From Parapedobacter deserti (GTDB lineage: Bacteria; Bacteroidota; Bacteroidia; Sphingobacteriales; Sphingobacteriaceae): a stretch of DNA of 64,000 nt. Of this stretch, positions 42,254 through 50,728 are shown piece after piece. Below the pieces are notes generated by a model. It did no database searches and was not told the DNA's origin. It worked only from the letters and a program-made list of their open reading frames with translations. The position numbers and the translations under genes were made by a program. The stretch lies in NCBI RefSeq assembly GCF_042646065.1, contig NZ_JBHRTA010000022.1, positions 62,001 to 126,000 of the forward strand, in the 5' to 3' direction. Numbering within the stretch: the first letter of the stretch is position 1; each line of letters starts with the position of its first letter.

Positions 42254-44245
42254 TCAAAATTTCATCCGTTGTATCCGAATGGCATTGCCGATAGCTAACA
42301 AAGCCACGCCCACATCGGCGAATACTGCTTCCCACATGCCGGCCACCGCTCCGGCACCAAGGAGAAGCACCATGGCCTTTACAGTGAAAGCCATAGCGAT
42401 GTTTTGCCATACAATGCGGCGGGTAGCTCTGCTGATGCGGATGGCAAGCGGGATTTTGCTAGGCATATCGTCTTGGATGACCACGTCGGCGGTTTCGATG
42501 GTGGCGTCACTTCCAAGGCCGCCCATAGCGATACCGACATCGCTTACCGCAATAACCGGGGCATCATTCACCCCGTCGCCGACAAACGCGACCGTGTAGC
42601 CAGAGGATTTCATTTGTTTTACTTTGTTTACCTTATCTTCAGGCAATAGGTCGCCGAATGCGTCTTTGATACCTAGGGCGTCTGCGACGGAACGAACAAC
42701 TACATGACGGTCGCCGCTAAGCATCGTAAGCGTAATACCTAAGGACTCCAATTGTGTAATGGCTTTGGCGGCGTCCGGTTTGATTTCATCGGCGATGGTA
42801 AGGTATCCCGCGTATCGGCCGGCATAACCGATGGCGACGACGGTTTTCGCCATCTCATTAGCAGGTTCGTCATATACGATTCCAAACCGGTCAAGCAACT
42901 TGAAGCTGCCAACTAAGAGCTCCCTGCTGCCGACTGTAGCACGCATGCCATATCCGGCGATTTCTTCTACCTGTTTCACGCGCGAGCTGGGCTCCACCGG
43001 GCCTACGTACTCGTGTATAGCGGTGGCCACCGGGTGGGTGCTGTTTTGTTCTGATGCATTAACCAATCGCAGCAACTCTGTTTGATCGAATTCATCAAAA
43101 ATAAAGGCCTCCTGCACGGTGAATTTACCCTTGGTGAGTGTACCGGTCTTATCCATAACCAGCTGCTGGACATTCGCCAACGCATCGAGGAAATTGCTTC
43201 CCTTGAAAAGGATACCCTGGCGACTGGCCGCGCCTATTCCGCCGAAATAACCGAGCGGGATCGAAACTACCAGTGCGCAAGGACAAGAAATTACCAGGAA
43301 GACAAATGCCCGATACATCCAATCACTAAACACATAATCGGCTACAAATAGTATAGGAAGTATGGTAATAAGCGCGGCCAACACCACCACAAGAGGGGTG
43401 TAGACTTTGGCGAACCTGCGGATGAACAGCTCTGTCGGGGCTTTCTGCGCCGTTGCATCCTGCACGAGTGCAATGATTCTACTGAGCTTGCTGTCCGAAT
43501 AGTTAGCGGTGATGCGCACTTTTGCAACTGTATTCAGGTTAATCATGCCGGCTAATACCGAATCGCCATGCACTTTCCTATCCGGTATACCCTCACCTGT
43601 AAGTGCGGCAGTATTAAATGAGGCGTATTCCGACAACAGGACACCGTCCAAAGCCAATTTTTCGCCCGGCTTGAGCTGTACGGTCTGTCCGATGGCGGCT
43701 TGTGCGGCTTTTATGGTCCGCAGACCGTTTTCATCGATAACGGTCACCTGATCCGGACGTTGATCCAGCAATGCTTTAATGTTGCCTTTTGCACGACGTA
43801 GCGCCATACCCTGTAGGTTTTCGCCCACCGTATAAAATAGCATCACGGCCACACCTTCTGGATATTCACCGATAGCAAAAGCACCAAGGGTAGCAATGGT
43901 CATCAGCGTGAACTCCGAAAAAAGGTCTCCTTTCGCAAAAGCACTGACCATAGCAGAGATGACTGGCACACCAACCGGAATGTAGGCCGAAATATACCAA
44001 ATTAAACGTATCCATCCGCTGAAAAAAGCTGGTTTTGGGAGCCATGCATTGTCAAAGGCAAGCCCCGACAGTAGCAACAAGAGGCTAAGGATAACCGGGA
44101 GGAACAACCGGAATAGATGGTTGCCTGCACTGTGAGTTGGCAGTTGGTCTTCGCCGTTACCATGAGGATTTGGTTCCGAAGCGGTGCAACATTCGGTCTC
44201 CTCCTGTGCAGCGTCGGTTACATGGTCCTGATCGGTATTGCTCAT
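42254..44245 (-). CDS. Heavy-metal P-type ATPase (Zn/Cd/Pb group, PIB)
   Basis: 663 aa. About 40 polar residues at the N-terminus carry Cys, Glu and His (EETECCTASEPNPHGNGED) but no standard HMA metal-binding domain. Eight hydrophobic segments; the CPC ion site is near residue 323 (SCPCALVVSIPLGYFGG), phosphorylation Asp near 366 in DKTGTLTKG, and hinge GDGVNDAPVIAVSDVGIAMGG near 559. Zinc-type specificity is inferred from CPC and the adjacent Fur-type regulator. Start at 44245 rather than 44302 because the -7 box TACCTTTG lies 4 nt before it. Exports metal ions from the cytoplasm. Confidence 0.9.
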   Translation of the reverse strand: MSNTDQDHVTDAAQEETECCTASEPNPHGNGEDQLPTHSAGNHLFRLFLPVILSLLLLLSGLAFDNAWLPKPAFFSGWIRLIWYISAYIPVGVPVISAMVSAFAKGDLFSEFTLMTIATLGAFAIGEYPEGVAVMLFYTVGENLQGMALRRAKGNIKALLDQRPDQVTVIDENGLRTIKAAQAAIGQTVQLKPGEKLALDGVLLSEYASFNTAALTGEGIPDRKVHGDSVLAGMINLNTVAKVRITANYSDSKLSRIIALVQDATAQKAPTELFIRRFAKVYTPLVVVLAALITILPILFVADYVFSDWMYRAFVFLVISCPCALVVSIPLGYFGGIGAASRQGILFKGSNFLDALANVQQLVMDKTGTLTKGKFTVQEAFIFDEFDQTELLRLVNASEQNSTHPVATAIHEYVGPVEPSSRVKQVEEIAGYGMRATVGSRELLVGSFKLLDRFGIVYDEPANEMAKTVVAIGYAGRYAGYLTIADEIKPDAAKAITQLESLGITLTMLSGDRHVVVRSVADALGIKDAFGDLLPEDKVNKVKQMKSSGYTVAFVGDGVNDAPVIAVSDVGIAMGGLGSDATIETADVVIQDDMPSKIPLAIRISRATRRIVWQNIAMAFTVKAMVLLLGAGAVAGMWEAVFADVGVALLAIGNAIRIQRMKF

Positions 44246-44249
44246 ACAG

Positions 44250-44257
44250 CAAAGGTA
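44250..44257 (-). promoter_or_regulatory. Promoter -7 box (TACCTTTG) of the P-type ATPase gene, 4 nt from the ATG
   Basis: Exact TAnnTTTG match in the 44-nt gap after the Fur gene, giving the transporter its own near-leaderless transcript. Confidence 0.68.
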
Positions 44258-44289
44258 AGCCAAAAAGATATGCAATCGATTTGCAAACT

Positions 44290-44706
44290 TCAGTCTGAAC
44301 AAGCGTCACAGAAGCCCTTTAATACCATGTTTATTTCTTTCAAGACAAACTTTTCGGAAAGATTTACAGCTGGAATAGCGTAATCGGTCAGGCAGAACGT
44401 GCGTTTGCACTGCTGGCAATGGAAGTGCACATGCAAATCCCCTGGTGAACACTCGCAACCTTCGCTGCAAAGCGCATATTTGGCGGATCCGGTGCCATCA
44501 TCTATACTGTGAATAATTTTATGCTGTTCGAAGGTTTTCAGGGTGCGGTAGAGCGTTACCTTGTCCACTTTATCAAACCGCCCTTCAAGATCGGACAGGC
44601 TGACGGCAGCCTCCTGCCGGATGAGCGTATCAAGCACGAGCAGCCGCATTGCCGTCGGCTTGACCGACCGGGCCTCTAGTATATTAGCAAGCTGCTTTCC
44701 GTCCAT
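44290..44706 (-). CDS. Fur-family metal-responsive repressor
   Basis: 138 aa. N-terminal winged helix (about 1-80: VKPTAMRLLVLDTLI, VDKVTLYRTLKTFEQHKII) and C-terminal dimer/metal domain with HVHFHCQQCKRTFC and CDACSD, the cysteine pairs of a structural zinc site. Fur, Zur and PerR cannot be separated by these marks; its position upstream of a Zn-type exporter in the same direction favours a zinc-linked role (inference). Promoter box TAAGTTTG at 44729-44736. Confidence 0.9.
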   Translation of the reverse strand: MDGKQLANILEARSVKPTAMRLLVLDTLIRQEAAVSLSDLEGRFDKVDKVTLYRTLKTFEQHKIIHSIDDGTGSAKYALCSEGCECSPGDLHVHFHCQQCKRTFCLTDYAIPAVNLSEKFVLKEINMVLKGFCDACSD

Positions 44707-44728
44707 CTCTAACGTATGCTAACTTCTT

Positions 44729-44736
44729 CAAACTTA
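44729..44736 (-). promoter_or_regulatory. Promoter -7 box (TAAGTTTG) of the Fur gene
   Basis: Exact TAnnTTTG match 22 nt before the ATG at 44706. Confidence 0.58.
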
Positions 44737-44808
44737 TACAAAAATCACGAAGTTTAATAGCGCTCGTCAAAAATGAGACCGTTAGGATTGCTTCGCGAGG
44801 GTGGAAGA

Positions 44809-45477
44809 TCAAGCATGTTCTAGGTTAAGCAGTTGCTTAATGCGGTCTAAATCGATATCGTGGTAGTCGCGAATGTAGTGTTGGCAGGGCGGAAGCTGTT
44901 CCTTGGTGTGCGAAGTAAGCACGCCGACCACCTTGGCACCGGCATTGATGGCGGCAGTCACCCCGGAAAATGAGTCTTCAAAAATTACGCAGTTTTTCGG
45001 TTCCACGCCGAGCCGGCTGGCCGACTTCAGGTAAATCTCGGGGTCGGGCTTATGGGCTTGCACATCTTCGCTGGATAGCATAGCGTCCATCAGTGGACGC
45101 AGCGATAAGCCATCGATGATGAAATCAAGGTTGGCACGGGGAGCCGAGGTGGCTACGCCGAGGTGAAATCCTTCAGCCTTGAGTGCCGCAAGAAATTCCG
45201 GAAGCGCGGAAACGGGTTCCAAGCTCTCACGATAATGTTCGCGGAACAGTGCTTCTTTTTCGTCTGCCAGGCGTTGGACTTCGGTGTCGTTCAGGTCGCG
45301 TTTGAAAAAATACCGCATGATGTAATCGTTGTGTTTTCCATACATGTGGTCCTCGAACTCCTGTTCGGTATAAGGGATTTCGTATTTCTCAAAAAATTGC
45401 TTAAAGGCCTCAGAATGGTGGGGATTGGTGTGTGCAATGACCCCGTCCATGTCGAAAATGATTGCATAGTTGTTCAT
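44809..45477 (-). CDS. HAD-superfamily phosphatase / phosphoglucomutase-like
   Basis: 222 aa, HAD subfamily I. Motif I FDMDGVIAHT (nucleophile D9, acid/base D11), a helical cap (about 15-85), motif II LGVATSAPRAN, motif III HKPDPEIYLKSASRLG and motif IV CVIFEDSFSGVTAAINAG. The motif pattern suits beta-phosphoglucomutase or sugar-phosphate phosphatase relatives; the substrate is open. Start MNNYAIIFDMDG at 45477, with TACCTTTA (a one-base variant of the -7 box) 4 nt before it. Confidence 0.9.
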   Translation of the reverse strand: MNNYAIIFDMDGVIAHTNPHHSEAFKQFFEKYEIPYTEQEFEDHMYGKHNDYIMRYFFKRDLNDTEVQRLADEKEALFREHYRESLEPVSALPEFLAALKAEGFHLGVATSAPRANLDFIIDGLSLRPLMDAMLSSEDVQAHKPDPEIYLKSASRLGVEPKNCVIFEDSFSGVTAAINAGAKVVGVLTSHTKEQLPPCQHYIRDYHDIDLDRIKQLLNLEHA

Positions 45478-45659
45478 GCCGTAAAGGTAGGTTTTAAATA
45501 CGTAAACATCAATTTGCCGCCCCATCCCATGTCGCCGTCAAAATCGATCAGCAACTGTTCCTGAGCGCCGAATACTGTTGCCGTGAATTGTTTGAATTTA
45601 CCAGTGCCTAAAGGATCTGGTAGCATAAGCCGGAACGGAGATTTACATTTAACGTGCAT
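45474..45659 (-). CDS. Possible small ORF or gene remnant upstream of the HAD gene
   Basis: 61 codons, with strand-like sequence at the end (FTATVFGAQEQLLIDFDGD, then GWGGKLMFTYLKPTF). Its TGA overlaps the HAD ATG as ATGA. The C-terminal half looks protein-like, but there is no clear ribosome site and no recognised family; it may be a 3' remnant of a lost gene. Low confidence. Confidence 0.22.
   Translation of the reverse strand: MHVKCKSPFRLMLPDPLGTGKFKQFTATVFGAQEQLLIDFDGDMGWGGKLMFTYLKPTFTA
45482..45489 (-). promoter_or_regulatory. Probable promoter -7 box (TACCTTTA) of the HAD gene
   Basis: One mismatch to TAnnTTTG (final G is A), 4 nt before the ATG. Confidence 0.45.
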
Positions 45660-45676
45660 ACGCGATCAAAAAATGC

Positions 45677-45684
45677 TACATTTG
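45677..45684 (+). promoter_or_regulatory. Promoter -7 box (TACATTTG) of the M16 peptidase gene
   Basis: Exact TAnnTTTG match 21 nt before the ATG at 45706. Confidence 0.6.
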
Positions 45685-45705
45685 AGACTATTTTAACCTC
45701 TTTTT

Positions 45706-48555
45706 ATGCACAACATGAATCGATTATTATGCGCAATGGCGATGCCATTGTTACTACTGGCGTTCACGTCCGGGCCTTCAATCGCGCAGGATAGGCCAGC
45801 GCAGGGTACTTTGCGTCTTACCGATACCCTGCCGATGGATACCAGCGTACGCCGCGGAAAGCTGCCCAACGGGTTTGCCTACTTCATTCGACACAATAAG
45901 GAGCCGAAGGACCGTGTCGTGATGTACCTGGCCACCAAAGTCGGCTCGATATTGGAGACCGACAGCGAACTGGGACTGGCCCATTTTCTCGAACATATGC
46001 AGTTCAACGGCACTAAACATTTCCCGAAAAATGAACTGGTCGACTATTTGCAGCGGGCGGGTGTACGGTTCGGGTCTGACCTGAATGCGTATACATCGTT
46101 CGATGAGACGGTGTATCAACTGCCCATCCCTTCGGATGATCCCGAATTACTGAAAAACGGCCTTCAGGTGCTACGTGATTGGGCGCAGGATGCCTTGCTG
46201 GAGAACGAGGAAATCGACAAAGAACGAGGTGTGGTTCTCAATGAGATGCTGGGTGGACGCGGTGCACAACAACGCATGCGCGACCAGTACTTCCCGATGA
46301 TACTAAACCAATCACGCTATGCACAACGCCTGCCCATCGGTACAAAGGAGATCATCGAAAGCTTCGACCATGAAACGTTGCGCAGTTTCCACCGTGCGTG
46401 GTACCGACCAAATCTGCAGGCACTGATTGTAGTAGGCGATATTGATGTGATAGCAATGGAAACACAGATTAAAGCGTTGTTTGCCGATCTTGAAAATCCG
46501 GACGACGCACCTGCACGTGAAAAATATAGCATACCACTAAACGGCAAGAATCAGTTTATGGCGGTGACCGATCCTGAAATGCCTCAAACGGTGGTGCAGG
46601 TGATTGTGAAGCACCCCGAAGAGGAGGTGACAACCGTTGCAGATTACCGCATGCAGCTGGCCAAAGCACTCTTCAATCAAATGGCCAGCGCCCGTTTTGC
46701 TGAGCTTATCCGCCAATCCGACCCACCATTTATTCAGGGTGGCGGCAGTATAGGAGGATTTTTAAGGGGATTGGATGCGTTTACCATGTACTTGTCGGCT
46801 AAACCTGGCGAAATGAGACGTGGGTTCGAAGCGGTGGTAACTGAGTTTGAACGCATCCGGCGCCACGGCTTTACTGACACTGAACTGGAACGCGCCAAAA
46901 ATAATTTCCTCACCAGCGTAGAATCGGCCTATGCTGAACGCGATAAACGAAAGTCGGAAAGTTATGTTGAAAGCTATCTCAACCATTTTCTGGAAGGCGA
47001 AAACGTGCTCAGCAACGACGACCAATATCGATTGGGGCGCCAGCTGCTTGGTACCGTCACACTTGATGACGTCAATACGCTTGGCAAACAATACTATACG
47101 GACAGCAACCGCGACATCCTTATCATGGCCCCGGAGAAAGATAAAGACAGCCTTCCCGACGAAAGCACCGTGAATGGCTGGCTGGCTTCGATTCAAAAAA
47201 CGGAAATAGCCCCTTATGATGACAACATGGCGGACGCGCAGTTGCTTGAAACGCTGCCCCCGGCGGGATCGGTGGTGAGCAAGGTAGACAGGCCCGAACT
47301 GGGAGTAACAGAATTGACGCTTAGCAACGGTGTTAAAGTGGTGTTAAAGCCAACCGACTTTAAGAATGACGAAATCAGTATTACGGCGTTCAGCCCGGGA
47401 GGAACGGCGTTGTACAACGACAGCGACTTTCTGTCGGCGGCATATGCAGCAACCGTAGTAGGCGGAAGCGGTCTCGGCCCATTTGATGCTACGCAATTGA
47501 CCAAATACCTCAGCGGTAGAAAGGTTTCCGTACGGCCTTATGTTGCAGAACGTTCCGAGGGATTCAGTGCATCAAGCGGCAGGAAAGACCTGCAAACGGC
47601 TTTCGAACTTATTTATGGCTACTTCACCGTACCTCGGTTAGACATGGATGTGTTTCAAGGATACATGCAGCGGATCAAAGCTTCACTTGCCAACAGACTG
47701 GATGATCCGAACGCGGTGTTTTCTGACACCATAAACGCCGTGCTATACAACAATAACATCCGGCGCACAAGCATGACCGTGGAACAAGCTGATCTTGTTG
47801 ACCCGAGCCGTGCGTTCGACATCTTCAAGGAACGCTTTGCAGATGCATCAGATTTCACGGTGACTATCGTCGGTAGTTTCACTGAAGCGGAAATCATGCC
47901 ATTGCTACTCCAATACCTTGGTGGCCTGCCCAGCACGTATCGGGTAGAGGAGGCTCCGGATCTGGGTATCTATCCTCCGGAGAAAGGTATGCAGCGCACA
48001 GTGCATGTAGGCAAGGAACAAAAATCAAGTGTGCGGCTTTACTATTTCGGCGACTACAATTATTCGGAGACCGAAAACATGCAGCTGGACGCCCTGGAAA
48101 GTATCCTGAACATTAAACTAATCGAACGGCTGCGTGAGGCCGAAAGTGGTGTGTACGGTGTATCAGCCAACGCCAGCTATGCCAAATATCCGCAACATAA
48201 GTATTCCTTCAGCATCGCTTATGGCACTAGCCCGGACAAGGTGGAGCCGCTTATGGCGTCTGCGATCGATGAAATCAACAAGATCAAGCAGCATGGCCCC
48301 CAACAGGTAGACATCGATAAGTTTGTAAGCGAACAAAAGCGCCAGCTGGAAGTGCAGCTGCGGGAAAATGGATTCTGGTTAGGCCACCTGTCTAACTCAT
48401 ACCAGAACAACGAAGACCCGGCCTATATACTGAGATACCTCGACGAGCTGAACAAAGTGACAGCGGAGAACGTGAAGACAGTAGCAAACAAGTACCTCGT
48501 AGAGGACCGGCTGTTCAGGTTCGTGCTTATGCCAGAGACACGAGATGTCCCATAA
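45706..48555 (+). CDS. M16 family zinc metallopeptidase (insulinase-like), secreted
   Basis: 949 aa with signal peptide (LLCAMAMPLLLLAFTSGPSIAQ). Inverted zinc motif HxxEH at H93-F-L-E96-H97 (LAHFLEHMQFNGTKHF), with the distal glutamate in NEEIDKERGVVLNEM. Two homologous halves: the catalytic N-half with ALIVVGDID and the non-catalytic C-half (about 530-949, RPELGVTELTLSNGVKVVLKP). The full double-module length suggests a periplasmic peptidase of the pitrilysin/PqqL type. It may degrade peptides released at the envelope. Convergent with rpoD behind a shared terminator. Confidence 0.94.
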   Translation: MHNMNRLLCAMAMPLLLLAFTSGPSIAQDRPAQGTLRLTDTLPMDTSVRRGKLPNGFAYFIRHNKEPKDRVVMYLATKVGSILETDSELGLAHFLEHMQFNGTKHFPKNELVDYLQRAGVRFGSDLNAYTSFDETVYQLPIPSDDPELLKNGLQVLRDWAQDALLENEEIDKERGVVLNEMLGGRGAQQRMRDQYFPMILNQSRYAQRLPIGTKEIIESFDHETLRSFHRAWYRPNLQALIVVGDIDVIAMETQIKALFADLENPDDAPAREKYSIPLNGKNQFMAVTDPEMPQTVVQVIVKHPEEEVTTVADYRMQLAKALFNQMASARFAELIRQSDPPFIQGGGSIGGFLRGLDAFTMYLSAKPGEMRRGFEAVVTEFERIRRHGFTDTELERAKNNFLTSVESAYAERDKRKSESYVESYLNHFLEGENVLSNDDQYRLGRQLLGTVTLDDVNTLGKQYYTDSNRDILIMAPEKDKDSLPDESTVNGWLASIQKTEIAPYDDNMADAQLLETLPPAGSVVSKVDRPELGVTELTLSNGVKVVLKPTDFKNDEISITAFSPGGTALYNDSDFLSAAYAATVVGGSGLGPFDATQLTKYLSGRKVSVRPYVAERSEGFSASSGRKDLQTAFELIYGYFTVPRLDMDVFQGYMQRIKASLANRLDDPNAVFSDTINAVLYNNNIRRTSMTVEQADLVDPSRAFDIFKERFADASDFTVTIVGSFTEAEIMPLLLQYLGGLPSTYRVEEAPDLGIYPPEKGMQRTVHVGKEQKSSVRLYYFGDYNYSETENMQLDALESILNIKLIERLREAESGVYGVSANASYAKYPQHKYSFSIAYGTSPDKVEPLMASAIDEINKIKQHGPQQVDIDKFVSEQKRQLEVQLRENGFWLGHLSNSYQNNEDPAYILRYLDELNKVTAENVKTVANKYLVEDRLFRFVLMPETRDVP

Positions 48556-48572
48556 AAAGGAAATAGCCTAAT

Positions 48573-48604
48573 AAAAAAGCGCCTCTAACGGGGCGCTTTT
48601 TATT
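48573..48604. terminator. Bidirectional intrinsic terminator
   Basis: Stem AAAAGCGCC with GGCGCTTTT, loop of about 8 nt, flanked by A and T runs on both sides, so it can terminate the M16 gene on the plus strand and rpoD on the minus strand. Confidence 0.88.
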
Positions 48605-48625
48605 TGTAGCGGTAAAGAATACCTG

Positions 48626-49486
48626 TTAACCCAAATAGGATTTCAGAATGCGGCTGCGCGAGGTATGGCGAAGCCGCTGCAGCGCCTTGTCTTTGATCTG
48701 ACGGACCCGCTCACGGGTGAGATTGAACTTCTCGCCGATTTCTTCCAAAGAAAGCTGGTGGTTTGATCCAAGGCCGAAGAATAATACGATAATTTCCCGC
48801 TCTCTTTCGGTGAGTGTAGCTAGCGAACGCTTGATCTCTTCGGAAAGCGATTCGTCGATTAACGTGCTGTCTGTGTCGGGATCGCTATTTTCCAGCACAT
48901 CCAATAATGTATTTTCCTCGCCCTGCACAAACGGCGCATCCATGGATACATGGCGACCGGAATTACTGAGTGTATCAGATACTTTGTCAACTGTAGTTTC
49001 TAAAATATCTGCCAACTCCTCCGGCGACGGTTCGCGCTCGTATTCCTGCTCCAGTTTGGAGAATGCCTTGCTAATCTTGCTCAGCGAACCCACCTGGTTT
49101 AAAGGAAGTCGCACGATACGCGACTGCTCGGCAATAGCCTGTAGAATGGATTGACGGATCCACCAAACTGCATAAGAAATGAATTTAAAGCCCTTGGTCT
49201 CGTCAAAACGCTTCGCCGCTTTTATAAGGCCGAGGTTACCCTCGTTGATCAAATCGCCCAAGGTAAGGCCTTGGTTTTGGTATTGCTTGGCTACAGAGAC
49301 GACGAAACGTAAATTCGTTTTTGTTAAACGCTCCAAAGCAGCCTGGTCTCCCTCCCTGATTTTTTGAGCGAGAATAACTTCCTCTTCGGCTGTAATTAAG
49401 TCTACTTTACCAATCTCGTGCAAGTATTTATCGAGTGATTGCGACTCACGATTGGTAATGGATTGTGTGATTTTGAGCTGTCTCAT
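48626..49486 (-). CDS. rpoD: Primary sigma factor, RpoD/SigA type (short Bacteroidota form)
   Basis: 286 aa, without region 1.1. Region 1.2 (SLDKYLHEIGKVDLITAEEE), region 2 (NLRFVVSVAKQYQNQGL, LGLIKAAKRFDETKGFKFISYAVWWIRQSI), region 3 (LNQVGSLSKISKAFSKLE) and region 4 with the helix-turn-helix (TLTEREREIIVLFFGLG, SLEEIGEKFNLTRERVRQIKDKALQRLR). This form recognises the -33 TTTG / -7 TAnnTTTG promoters seen across the window. TAATTTTG (49523-49530, minus strand) upstream suggests it is itself transcribed from that class. Confidence 0.96.
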   Translation of the reverse strand: MRQLKITQSITNRESQSLDKYLHEIGKVDLITAEEEVILAQKIREGDQAALERLTKTNLRFVVSVAKQYQNQGLTLGDLINEGNLGLIKAAKRFDETKGFKFISYAVWWIRQSILQAIAEQSRIVRLPLNQVGSLSKISKAFSKLEQEYEREPSPEELADILETTVDKVSDTLSNSGRHVSMDAPFVQGEENTLLDVLENSDPDTDSTLIDESLSEEIKRSLATLTEREREIIVLFFGLGSNHQLSLEEIGEKFNLTRERVRQIKDKALQRLRHTSRSRILKSYLG

Positions 49487-49522
49487 TGATATATTAAGTA
49501 CCTTCCTCTTTTAAAAAGTTTG

Positions 49523-49530
49523 CAAAATTA
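49523..49530 (-). promoter_or_regulatory. Promoter -7 box (TAATTTTG) of rpoD
   Basis: Exact TAnnTTTG match 36 nt before the ATG at 49486. Confidence 0.58.
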
Positions 49531-49641
49531 CGATTTTCCTAATCATATTAACTGATCTTTTTGGAAAAAGTTGTCTGATTTAGAGGAAATTATCGGATTT
49601 TTTCACCTAAAAACCTACCTCAAAAATTGTTCCAAATAAAT

Positions 49642-49676
49642 TTTGTCAGTTACCACCGACTGTCAGTATAACTTTG
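49642..49676 (+). promoter_or_regulatory. Orphan plus-strand promoter-like site
   Basis: TTTG (49642-49645), 23 nt, TAACTTTG (49669-49676). TGTCAGT is directly repeated at 49644-49650 and 49661-49667, with period 17. The next gene on this strand begins about 1.05 kb away, and the first sequence downstream is antisense to fmt. Confidence 0.35.
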
Positions 49677-49744
49677 GAAAAATCGCTAATTATCAACAAA
49701 GTAATAGACGGCTTGGTTAACTGATGGTTTACCCGGCATTGCTA

Positions 49745-50683
49745 TTATGAGACAAATGTGACAGAAGAAAATCGATGTCCTCGTAAAAACGGCGCTACAT
49801 CCATTCTTTTTTTACCTTCCAATTGAAGCTCATTAACGGCGATGCAGCCGTCTAGACAGGCGAATCTCAGGAAAGATACGCCGTCAGTGTACGGCGTTCC
49901 TGGCGTATAGGGTGCTGTAGCCGTTTCCTTGGTTGCAGAAAATATTTTAAGCATCTTTCCGTCAAGTACGGTATGGGCGGTAGGGTAGGGACTGAGGCCT
50001 CGGATTAGGTTGTGCACTTCATCGACCGGCCTGCTCCAGTCAATCAGGCAATCCTCTTTATAGATTTTTGGAGCGTGCTTGAGTATAGTCCCGGCTTCCA
50101 AGTGTTCTTGAGGAACGGGATCAATTTCCCCAGCGGCAATAGCCTTTACGGTTTTTACCAACAGGTCTGCACCGGTGACCATCAATTTATCATGTAAATC
50201 ACCAGCGGTATCATCGGGACCAATCGCTACCTTTTCGGAAAAAAGGATGTTTCCGGTATCGATTTCATGCTGCAAACGGAACGTCGTGACACCGCTTATG
50301 GTTTCCCCATTGATGATAGCGTGATTTATTGGCGCTGCACCACGATACTGAGGCAAAAGGGACGCGTGCAAATTGATGGTTCCAAGAGGCGGCATATTCC
50401 ACACGACTTCAGGCAACATGCGAAAGGCCACTACAACCTGCAGATCCGCGCGGCAGGAAGCAAGCGCTGACAAAAAGTCTGCATTCCGCAACTTTTCAGG
50501 TTGCAGAACTGGTAAACCATGAGCCATGGCGTACTGTTTGACCGCGGGTTGCTGGAGTCTTTGTCCGCGTCCGGCTGGTTTGTCCGGAGCGGTAACCACA
50601 GCAACGATCTCCTCACCGGCGTCGAGCAACGCCGCCAACGATCTTACAGCAAATTCCGGAGTTCCCATGAAGACGATGCGCAT
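49745..50683 (-). CDS. fmt: Methionyl-tRNA formyltransferase
   Basis: 312 aa. Formylates the initiator Met-tRNA. N-terminal formyltransferase fold with MRIVFMGTPEFAVRSL, the catalytic Asn-His-Asp environment in GTINLHASLLPQYRGAAPINHAI and DTAGDLHDKL, and the C-terminal OB-like tRNA domain (IDWSRPVDEVHNLIRGLSPYPTA). Start at 50683, the usual N-terminus; the longer frame to 50713 would cross the promoter. The -7 box TATCTTTG on the minus strand is at 50703-50710. Confidence 0.97.
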   Translation of the reverse strand: MRIVFMGTPEFAVRSLAALLDAGEEIVAVVTAPDKPAGRGQRLQQPAVKQYAMAHGLPVLQPEKLRNADFLSALASCRADLQVVVAFRMLPEVVWNMPPLGTINLHASLLPQYRGAAPINHAIINGETISGVTTFRLQHEIDTGNILFSEKVAIGPDDTAGDLHDKLMVTGADLLVKTVKAIAAGEIDPVPQEHLEAGTILKHAPKIYKEDCLIDWSRPVDEVHNLIRGLSPYPTAHTVLDGKMLKIFSATKETATAPYTPGTPYTDGVSFLRFACLDGCIAVNELQLEGKKRMDVAPFLRGHRFSSVTFVS

Positions 50684-50694
50684 AGTTTTTTTAT

Positions 50695-50702
50695 TACCTT
50701 TG
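50695..50702 (+). promoter_or_regulatory. Promoter -7 box (TACCTTTG) of the LolC/E-type permease gene
   Basis: Exact TAnnTTTG match, 26 nt before the TTG start at 50729. It directly abuts the minus-strand box of fmt. Confidence 0.65.
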
Positions 50703-50710
50703 CAAAGATA
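50703..50710 (-). promoter_or_regulatory. Promoter -7 box (TATCTTTG) of fmt
   Basis: Exact TAnnTTTG match on the minus strand, 19 nt before the ATG at 50683, abutting the plus-strand box to its left. Confidence 0.62.
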
Positions 50711-50728
50711 CAAATTATATCAAGAGGC

